A stretch of 64,000 nucleotides of DNA, from assembly GCA_026724425.1 (NCBI GenBank), contig JAIUCV010000007.1, positions 23,764,129-23,828,128 on the forward strand. The letters are read 5' to 3'. The DNA comes from Erythrophleum ivorense (taxonomy: Eukaryota > Streptophyta > Magnoliopsida > Fabales > Fabaceae). The position numbers and the translations under genes are program-made. Numbering within the stretch: position 1 is the first letter of the stretch; each line of letters begins with the position of its first letter. This document shows, one piece after another, positions 57,801-64,000 of this stretch. The notes under the pieces are model-generated. The model was not told the origin of the DNA. It did not search any database and saw only the letters and a list, made by a program, of their open reading frames with translations.

Positions 57801-59588
57801 CTAGAGATGTTTCAGTATAAGGATAATGCTCAACATAATCTTCATTTCAACTTGATTCATATTGGATTCTTCAACTTTTTCAACTGGATTTGAAGTAGCC
57901 ATATAAAGGGCTGAGATATTGACATGATCATTTGATTCATCATAACTAATGTCTTCCAGACCTATTTCATTAATATGTTCTAAATTAGAGCTACAATAAT
58001 GAGGAAAACTTTCTACCAAGGTTATCATGCCAAATGCTTTTTAGTTTCTTAGGATTTTTGGGTTTCGGGATGAATGGGTTGTTTTGTTTGAACAAGTTGT
58101 TTATCTTTGTTGTTTGCAGGTGGTCATTGAGTTTTCTTGGGTGAAAATGGGCAGTTTATATTTTTAATGGTTTGAGAGGTTGTTCAAAAGGTTTGGTCCA
58201 TAATGGAGATGCTTCATATTTAGGCTTTGTGTATTGAGGTCTTTGAGACAATCTAAGGGTTCTAAGAGGAGGTGTTGTTTTTGGGGGTAAAGGAAGTTGG
58301 AAGGCTTGAGGATAATCTTCTTCCCTTCTATGAAATTCATGGGTCATTTTAAAACATTTTTAATAATCTAATTTAAGAGGATAAGAAGAATATAGATGAG
58401 ACGGGTATAGATTTTGGATCAAGTTGTATGGAGGAGAATGCAATTCATAGATGCCTCTGGTCTACTCTTTTGCCAAGTCCTTTTCAATCTATCCAAGTTG
58501 TGACTTAGATCTCCTAATCTCTTGTTCTTTTTTTGAGAATGATAGGCTTGCATATCCTCTTATGATAAATCCTCTCAGTTTTGCATCTAAAGTAACAACT
58601 TGTTCCTATAAATGTTAATACAAAATTTAGACTTGAGTGGAAAGTCCATTAATGCAACAATTGGTATGGTTAGCTCGACTTGTTAAATTATCAAGATGAG
58701 AATCAATTCTATAAAGGACTTAATTATGAGCCATCGCATTATAAGTATGCCAATTAAGAACTTCTTCAATATGAGAAATTGGTTTCATTGTTTTGTTAAG
58801 AGCGACCTTTGTAAGAACAAAGAATGGCTTATAAGTGACTTTGGTTTCAAGATTAATCCTTCTTTCAATTGGTGAAAATTCTATATCATAGAATTGAGAT
58901 GAAAAGGAGAACATTATGTGAGGTATTGGTTGAGGCAACCTATAACTTGATAATAGGTTTAGGTTTATGAATAAGATCTTCATGACCTAATTTTTTGAGC
59001 AATTTATGAATGGTTCTAGGTTTAGGCTTTGGGTTTTCTTTCTTCCATTTTGTTATTGTTGTAGAGTCTCGAGGTTTATACTCATTATCTTTTAGTCCTT
59101 CCCAACTGTCCATATGGCATCCATAGTCAGGGTTGTACATTGAGAGATCACAATCCCAAATGAAATACCTATTAATTTTTGCAACATAACTATAGTGACT
59201 ATCATGGTAGAAATGAGCTATTGGGATGACTTCTTTCTTCTATTGTTGCTTTACAACAAGTGTGATCTTTAAAGACTGGTTGATGGCAAGCCTTCTAGGG
59301 ATAGTCGTTGAAGTCCTTTCTTCTACTTCAGCTATTTTGAAGGTTGATTTAATAGTTTCATCTGCACATTTTTCTATGATAGGTGTATTGCAAGTATGAA
59401 AGGCTTTTTAACTTCCATGAAATTCTTTTTTATAATTAGCAATCCATTCAAAGGGCATAAACTGCAAAAGTTCTTCCTTAGAAATTTGTTTTGGAACCTG
59501 CATGATGGTGGTATTGTCAAACCTATCAGAGACCATCTATAAGATATCATTAGTAGTATTGGGAAACTAAATATCCACAACATGGTTT
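57801..59588 (-). pseudogene. Broken retroelement or pararetrovirus-like polyprotein fragment (family uncertain)
   Basis: A chain of minus-strand frames in different phases (about 59,580 down to 57,801) shows one degraded protein. It contains a QISKEELLQ-PFEWIANY-like stretch near 59,440-59,480, a YFIWDCDLSMYNPDYGC stretch near 59,130-59,180, then PKPRTIHKLLKKLGHEDL near 58,990. Further on come a short heptad-like IDSHLDNLTSR region near 58,690 and a Pro-rich EEDYPQAFQLPLPPKTTPP region near 58,280. Similar wording occurs in plant genome proteins labelled as retroelement or pararetroviral-type polyproteins, in the part before protease and RT. I recall this only loosely, so the family is left open. 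Many stops and frameshifts are present, and no protease or RT is seen. Its right end is cut by the LTR that begins at 59,590. Confidence 0.5.
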
Positions 59589-59589
59589 T

Positions 59590-61143
59590 TGTAACATCCA
59601 ATATTTCGTAAAAACATTGAAATGATTCAATTTGAAAAGTAAGTTCCCTGAAATGAAAGATATGAGGTTGAATAAAATTACAATAAAATTTTAAATAATG
59701 AAAAATGAAGATCTAAGGTCTAAGATTCCCAAAAATCCAAGCTAGGGTAATTCAATAAAATTGCCGAAAGTGTAGTGGCATTTTCGTAAATATGAGCACT
59801 TTTTGAAAAACTCACAAGAGAGCTTTTTAAATAGAAAATTTAAGTTTTTTAAGGATTTCAGAGGCATCAAAAATCATGAAAACCCCTAGGATAGTCAAAA
59901 TCCTCTGGTGTACATTTTTTAGTGTTAATTGAGGATCTAAATTTTATGATGGAAAAGATAATTCTAAAAAAGGAGCTAAAATGAACCTAAAACAAAACAG
60001 CCAAGACAAGGGGCAAGAATGGCATTTTTAAAGAACAAATTCTCTTGCATTTGCTTCTTAAGGGTGTTCCACTTATCTTCCCTCATTTGACTAACTTTGT
60101 TCTATCCAAAATAAAGAGAGAGGCCAATGAGAGAGACACACAAGGAGGAAGAAAAAACAAGGAAAAAGGTAAGGAAAACTTGAGGTTTTCATGGTTTTTC
60201 CTTTAGTAATTCTATTCTCCTTTTTCCCACCTTTCTTTCTATGGCTTTGGTGGATGATATGGGTCTATTTTAGGTGTAATTTAAAGGGAAAATGTTAGAC
60301 TTTGAAAGAGAAGCCTATACCAAGTGGAAGAGCCTTGAAAAAGTCAAGAAACCAAGGTAATTTTTTGGTTTTCCATGCTTCCTTCTTGTTGCTTCTTCTT
60401 GTGTGTGTCTCGGCCTCATATAGGATAGCCAAGGGGGAATTATTTTTGACCCAAACCAAGTGTGAAACCCATGATTTAGAGTGTGGGAAACAAGATAGTG
60501 CAAAGAAATTCAAGAAAGAACCAATGAAATTCAAGATAGTAAAGCCAGGGATTTAAAGGCATATGCTAAAATCTAATTTTATCCAAGGGTGTTCTATGTT
60601 ATGTGAGAGTTTAAATGAGTTTTAAGACTGTTAGGAAGCCTCCCAAGTGCCTTGTCCTTCAAGGAAAAATTTAAAACTCCATGATCCTAAAACCATGTAT
60701 AAGTCTCGACCAAGCTTGAAAGAAGGACCAAGGGAGTGTTTTCAAATATTCTAAACTTAATTTGGGTCTATGTATGATGGAAGAAGATGAGAGAAAGTCT
60801 TGGAAAAATTTTAGAAGTCATAGATTAAGAGTTGGAGCTATAGGTGTCATAATGTAACAGAATGAAGCAACATATAGCTAGGTTTTTCAAAATGGTTGTG
60901 TGAGGGCTTCAAGAAGTCTACATAGAGTCAAGAGTTATAGATTGAAGGAAAGAATGGAGCCAAGATCTTAAATTTTAGTAGTTGCTTCTTTAGGTGCTTT
61001 ATAGAGCCATAATTGATACATATGAACAAGTAGACTTCCTTTAAGTATGTGTGGTGTTAGAGTTTGTTTGAAGAATGTAATTGGGTCCTATTTGGTGTGT
61101 CTAGGCCAAAGGAATCATACTCCACCCACTTGCAAGTGTTTGG
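59590..61143 (+). mobile_element. Long LTR of the main family, left part (interrupted)
   Basis: It starts TGTAACATCCAATATTTCG, and 59.64-60.0 kb matches 25.77-26.1 kb on the same strand and 13.25-13.7 kb in reverse. Around 61,098-61,138 it matches the reverse complement of about 11,915-11,945 (GTGTCTAGGCCAA). At 61,143 it is broken by another LTR terminus; the remainder is expected beyond the window. GTTTT (59,585-59,589) may be its target duplication, but the partner is out of view. The short frames near 60.3 kb, on both strands, fall within LTR sequence and are not treated as genes. Confidence 0.75.
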
Positions 61144-64000
61144 TGTAACACCATAATTTCTAACTCATTTCATGCTATGCCTATGCTTCCCATTATGGAT
61201 CTCATGGAAGAACTAAGAAAATAGCATAAAAATAATGAATATTTTTGCGTTGCGTCGCGTATGAAAATTTCATTCAGTGTCACGTGAACCATATGAGCTT
61301 ATACATCACATTCTCATATTTAATTACATGAATACAACTCATTTTCATCATGAAAAGTGCCTTACAACTCATGGAACTCGAAGGAAAGATCAAAATACAT
61401 ATACATATTTTCAGCTAGATTTTTCCACTTTTTTGTCACAACTTTGGAAAATCATAACTAATTCTAGAAATATTGAAATCATATATTCTTAGTTATTTTG
61501 GAAATCTACACATGTCTACTTCATTCTAAAAATATGTTCAGACCATAACATCTAACACAGAGGACGTTTGACATTCGAAATGATCCAGAGGTCAGGCTGT
61601 CCACTGGTGCTATCATAGAATTCTGTAGCAAACTTTAAAAATATCCAATTAATTCTAAAAAACTCCAATCCATGCAAATGATACTAATATAGAAAGTTAT
61701 GGATGTTAGCTAGAGGGAAAAATAACTCTAGACTAGTTCAGGTACTCTTAGACTTCAAAACTCAATCAAACAGTAATAGAGGTCGGCTAGAGTTTCTAAT
61801 ATTGGATAGATTCTTTAAAAATTCATATTTCCCTCTCTAGACATCCAAATGTGGTGCTTCTAGTTGCCACAAGTCACTGGAAATGTCTACTTTCTTTGTA
61901 TAAAATTTCATGGCAATTAGACATTATTTGGGCCCTGTGTGATAGATTTCATTTTTAGACATGAGTGAACAGTATCCTGACTAAAACCAAAAAATTTGCC
62001 AATTTTAAAAATTTATAAAATATTCTATAGATCTCTAAAAATTTTGTTCTTTAGCTTCCCAAAAAGATCTCAACAAGCTCTATTTGTATGCCAAATCTTA
62101 GATCAAGAAGAGCTCATTTGGACAAAAAGTGATATAGAGTTTTAAATTGGTCAATTTTAGCTCCATATGGGATACCAAAATATCCAAATGGCTTTCCTTA
62201 GGGTTTGGCACCTCTTGGGCAAGTCTAAAAGCATAATTAGGACTTGTGTGAGCTACCAAAATGGTCCTAAACCTCATGCATTTCATTTTGGCTATCTCAC
62301 TCACACTTATACACATTTCCTAATGTCATTCAAGAAGCCACATTGACATAAACTCAATTTACATTCTAGTATTCACACGCCATAATTTCTCACTTATACA
62401 TGACACATCAACATATTTATACATGTTCATAACTTTATAAGACTTATACAATCATGGATTACAACACATGCCATTCTTATAGCTTTAAAGTAACAAAATT
62501 TCACATTTTAATGTCGTTCTTTCATCTCTTATGTGGTTGACTCCCATTGCCTTGCTCTTTGGGTCCACCTAGCATATTAGAACATTGGAGAGGAGGGAAT
62601 AAGATTCAAAGAATCCTAATAGCTCACCTCACTTTCAATCACACATAACATATGCAAAGCAAGTCTTGAAAATGCATGCATAGATATAATAGACGAACGA
62701 TATGAACATTAAAGAAGCAAGCTTGGCATGTGAATAAGTCATACAAAGCATCCAAAGGCTTGCTTAGTGGATGGATTGGCCTTGCCCTTTTTCTTATGGA
62801 TTTTGGACTTACTTCACCCATTCTTTAAGAGATTCTTAGAATCAACCTTGCTCTTGGGAGTCCATCTCATTTTTAGGAGACTCTTCACTTTGTCTCAACT
62901 AATTCTAAGGTTTCTTGGCTCATCCTCACCATGGCTAAGAGTTCTTGGCCTTTCCACACTCAAGCAAACCCAACAAATATCATAACATCCTTTAGAAACA
63001 TAATATGTCATCATAAAACCATGGCATATGAAATCATGCTAGCATATTTTTCATGGCTTGAAAATGCATATACACATATTCTAAGACAAGCTAAACACAT
63101 ATTTATGCATGAGAGAAGGTGGAGAGAGCTACCTTGTAAGCAACCACACACTTTTCCCTTTGAAGGAATGCTCCCTCTTTCGGCCTCACACACACAAACA
63201 TGTGGGATGCTTTCTCTTGGCCTAGACACAATTCATGGAAGTTAATTAGGTTCATGAACTCAATTCTAAGGCCATACAATTTGCTTAGACACTACCTTAA
63301 CCTATAAACCTCATTATGGTTCCAAAATGGCACCTAATGAAGCAACACCCATCAAATAAATTCTAGACTCCATTCTTTCCCTTCAAATATGATTCTTGAC
63401 TCCTTTTAAGTCTCTTGGAGTCATCACACAATTAAACCAAGAGCCTAGCTATATGTTGCTTCTTTAGGTCATAATATGGAACATAAAGCACCAACTCACT
63501 TTCTATGCTTCCTAAAATTTTTCCAAGGCTTCCTTTTATATTCATTCATCATATATGACTCAAAAATAGGCTTAAAAATTTTTAAAACTCTCATTAACTA
63601 TGCTATCTCCCTTAGGCCGAGACAATGGAGGTTTTTACTCTCCATGGATCTTATTTTGTTTTCTCAAGGGAAGAAGTATATGGGGAGACTTCTAGGGATC
63701 TCAGGAGCTCAATTAAACTCTTATTTAGGCCTAAAAATCATTGTACAAAATTAGATTTTACAAGGTGCACTTGAAACCCTAGATTTTGCATCTTGAAATC
63801 TAATGGCTAGTTTGTTGTTTTCTTTGCATATTATTGTTCTTCTCCCTCAAATTCCTAAGATTCACCCTTGGTTTGGTTGAAAACTTAACTCCCTAAGGCT
63901 GACCATATATAGGTCAAAATGCTCACAAGAGAAGGGAGGAAGAAGATCAAGTGGAAAGATTGCATGATACCTTGATTTCCTTAGTTTTTCTTGCTTGTTC
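61144..64000 (-). mobile_element. Second long LTR of the same family, opposite orientation, cut by the window end
   Basis: It begins TGTAACACCATAATTTC, nearly the same as the terminus at 6,372. It follows the outer LTR's order: 61.15-62.3 kb matches 6.4-8.1 kb, and 62.53-64.0 kb matches 11.24-12.85 kb on the same strand. The preceding TTTGG (61,139-61,143) would be its target duplication. No coding sequence was found; small frames such as 62,931-63,245 are by-products. Confidence 0.8.

Noticed and set aside
60302..60556. Overlapping frames of 60-84 codons on both strands
   Set aside because: They lie within a long LTR and show no homologous domain; open by chance.
62931..63245. 104-codon plus-strand frame, similar to one at 11,742-12,029
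   Set aside because: The similarity reflects shared LTR DNA; both strands are equally open and the peptides are not from a known protein.
1..64000. CRISPR arrays, operons, bacterial-type terminators, rRNA genes
   Set aside because: The sequence is plant nuclear DNA; no regularly spaced identical repeats, polycistronic gene strings or rRNA segments were found.

Overview
The window is nuclear DNA of a flowering plant, almost certainly a eudicot. It is AT-rich and repeat-dense. It holds one glycosyltransferase gene with a plant PSPG box and the remains of a TIR-NBS-LRR resistance gene, a class that eudicots carry and grasses lack. No bacterial or organellar gene organisation, rRNA or tRNA gene was seen. 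The species cannot be named from the sequence.

Layout. 1-6.37 kb is AT-rich intergenic DNA. 6.37-13.73 kb is a long solo LTR (target-site duplication ACATA) carrying a second, related solo LTR (ATATT) nested inside it. 14.1-15.85 kb is a decayed FAR1/MULE-type transposase gene. 15.9-20.9 kb is old unassigned DNA with small duplications. 20.9-33.08 kb is one degenerate Ty3/gypsy chromovirus-like element on the minus strand (3' LTR remnant, polypurine tract, integrase, RNase H, RT, protease, gag, primer site, 3.4-kb 5' LTR). A third solo LTR (TCCAA) splits its gag. 35.2-40.9 kb is a degenerate tandem repeat of about 150 bp, split by a fourth solo LTR (TTAAA).

41.86-43.86 kb holds the only gene that looks intact: a two-exon, 477-residue UGT72-type UDP-glycosyltransferase on the plus strand. 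A MULE-like MITE with a 9-bp target duplication follows at 44.54-45.33 kb. 45.3-51.4 kb is intergenic, with a 5'-truncated LINE tail at 50.04-50.41 kb. 51.4-55.9 kb is a duplicated, broken TNL resistance-gene region on the minus strand. 57.8-59.6 kb carries a broken retroelement or pararetrovirus-like polyprotein fragment. 59.59 kb to the end is another long LTR, interrupted by an LTR of the same family in the opposite orientation.

The genes do not form a pathway. The UGT probably glucosylates small phenolic compounds; everything else is transposon-derived or pseudogenic. The most notable observations are four solo LTRs whose 5-bp target duplications can be read exactly, arrays of GC-rich palindromes inside two LTR types, and a UGT intron bounded by a 19-bp direct repeat that supplies its own 3' splice site, which suggests a recent intron gain. 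Homology statements rest on reading motifs by eye; no database search was run.
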